A stretch of DNA of 64,000 nt from Antarcticibacterium flavum. Its GTDB lineage: Bacteria; Bacteroidota; Bacteroidia; Flavobacteriales; Flavobacteriaceae. The first letter of the stretch is position 1. Each line of letters begins with the position of its first letter. A program made the translations under genes and the position numbers. This document shows, one piece after another, positions 63,047 through 64,000 of this stretch. The notes under the pieces are model-generated. The model made no database searches. It was not told where the DNA came from and saw only the letters and a list, made by a program, of their open reading frames with translations. The stretch spans positions 2,046,001 to 2,110,000 of the forward strand of contig NZ_CP040812.1 in the NCBI RefSeq assembly GCF_006159205.1, written 5' to 3'.

Positions 63047-64000
63047 TTAATCATGTTCCAGCCAGGACTGGTGGTAGGATTCATCAGCAATTGTCATCGC
63101 ATCCTTTGTCACCATTAAAGGTTTAAAGGTATCAACCATTACAGCCAGTTCTTCAGTCTCCACCTGCCCAATACTTCTTTCTACTGCTCCCGGGTGCGGC
63201 CCGTGCGGGATACCGGCGGGATGCAGGGAAATATGTCCTGCTTCAATGTCATTCCTGCTCATAAAATCCCCATCTACATAATACAATACCTCATCGCTGT
63301 CTATGTTACTATGGGCATAGGGTGCAGGGATACTTTCAGGATGGTAATCATATTTTCTTGGACAAAAACTGCAAACCACGAAGGCATCTGTTTCAAAGGT
63401 TTGATGAACCGGCGGCGGCTGGTGGATCCTCCCGGTAATAGGTTCAAAGTCGTGAATAGAGAATGCATAAGGATAATTATAGCCATCATAGCCTACAACG
63501 TCAAAAGGATGGGTAGCATAGACCATATCAAATATCTCTCCCTGTTTCTTTACTTTAATAAGGAAATCTCCCTTTTCATCATTTGTTTCAAGCTCGTAAG
63601 GCTGTCGTAAATCCCGTTCACAAAATGGGGAATGTTCCAGCAGCTGGCCAAACCAGTTACGGTAACGTTTTGGGGTGTAAATTGGCCTCCTGGATTCCAC
63701 AATAAAAAGCCGGTTTACATCGTCATCAAAATCGAGTTTATAGATAGTACCCCTGGGGATCAACAGGTAGTCGCCGTATTTAAAGTCCAGGTTACCCAAG
63801 TGTGTACGCAATTTCCCGCTGCCCTTATGTATGAAGAGCAACTCATCTGCATCTGTATTCTTATAAAAATAATCCCTGGTGGATTCCTGTGGTGCAGCAA
63901 GGATGATGTCCACATCACTATTGGTAAGCACCACCTTGCGGCTCTCAAGATAATCTGGCTGCGGGGGCATCTGGAAACCTCTAAAGCGATAGGATTTAAT
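63047..64000 (-). CDS. hmgA: Homogentisate 1,2-dioxygenase, 5'-truncated by window edge
   Basis: The frame stays open past the right edge (residues IKSYRFRGFQ are read before the internal MPPQPDYL), so 317 residues are visible of about 385. Motifs: LLIPRGTIYKLDFDDDVNRL and PPVHQTFETDAFVVCSFCPR, with iron-site residues HGPHPGAVERSIG. It cleaves homogentisate to maleylacetoacetate, the step after HppD. Confidence 0.95.
   Translation of the reverse strand: MKSYRFRGFQMPPQPDYLESRKVVLTNSDVDIILAAPQESTRDYFYKNTDADELLFIHKGSGKLRTHLGNLDFKYGDYLLIPRGTIYKLDFDDDVNRLFIVESRRPIYTPKRYRNWFGQLLEHSPFCERDLRQPYELETNDEKGDFLIKVKKQGEIFDMVYATHPFDVVGYDGYNYPYAFSIHDFEPITGRIHQPPPVHQTFETDAFVVCSFCPRKYDYHPESIPAPYAHSNIDSDEVLYYVDGDFMSRNDIEAGHISLHPAGIPHGPHPGAVERSIGQVETEELAVMVDTFKPLMVTKDAMTIADESYHQSWLEHD

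Noticed and set aside
1..64000. CRISPR arrays or cas genes
   Set aside because: No regularly spaced repeats of 25-40 bases with unique spacers and no Cas motifs were seen.

Overview
The window reads as chromosomal DNA of a marine or saline-type Flavobacteriaceae (Bacteroidota). It is AT-rich and has a SusC-like receptor with a three-Y/LuxR hybrid regulator, Oar-like and ZnuD-like TonB receptors, DUF2490 and SYLF proteins, and TAnnTTTG promoter boxes. I cannot name the genus. All assignments come from reading motifs; no database search was run.

Layout. (1) 1-4410: edge of a polysaccharide-utilisation-type locus on the minus strand: LacI regulator, membrane-anchored three-Y/LuxR regulator, start of a SusC-like receptor. 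(2) 4524-7955: three SYLF (YSC84) paralogues around a secreted RidA-like protein, then an NTF2-like protein. (3) 8404-26358: an integrated genomic island of about 17.9 kb in the 3' end of tRNA-Arg(CCT). It has a tyrosine integrase next to the tRNA, 21-bp direct repeats at both ends, a BfmA/BtgA-type mobilisation protein without a relaxase, a complete IS4-family element with 10-bp target duplication, an HTH protein and a helper of unknown function. Its cargo concerns ion and pH homeostasis: two very similar CPA1-type K+/H+ antiporters, a KefB-like antiporter, an APC permease fused to Usp domains, a free Usp protein and several unknown small membrane proteins. (4) 26564-37539: DUF2490, DUF1028, an HGQPGH-motif lipoprotein, M28 peptidase, a large lipoprotein, a cysteine-desulfurase-like enzyme overlapping an acetolactate-decarboxylase-like lipoprotein, and an NAD-related operon (macro domain, pncB, pncA). 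(5) 37540-38576: a candidate 27-codon mini-gene with its own terminator, two tRNA-Asn genes and a palindrome-rich spacer. (6) 38577-49154: esterase, RseP, SCO, FeoA/FeoB/FeoB-associated protein, ZIP transporter, DtxR/MntR regulator and a divergent ZnuD-like receptor sharing a palindromic operator. (7) 49157-58540: TerB/DnaJ protein, bacilliredoxin, PlsC, HD hydrolase, Oar-like receptor, glucose-6-phosphate isomerase. (8) 58542-64000: M23 peptidase, tryptophan 2,3-dioxygenase, DUF3108, HppD and partial HmgA, i.e. aromatic amino-acid breakdown.

Data quality. Eight frameshifts disrupt seven otherwise normal genes. Seven of the eight are repaired by adding one base to a homopolymer (T5, three A6 runs, A8, two G4 runs). 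This looks like homopolymer undercalling, so most of the apparent pseudogenes are probably intact. The permease frameshift is different (one surplus base).

The most interesting material is the island: its nested end repeats, long inverted repeats in the former mobilisation region, the paired unknown four-helix proteins beside the antiporters, and the duplicated antiporters bracketing 8 kb. The 27-codon mini-gene at 37717-37800 is also worth attention.
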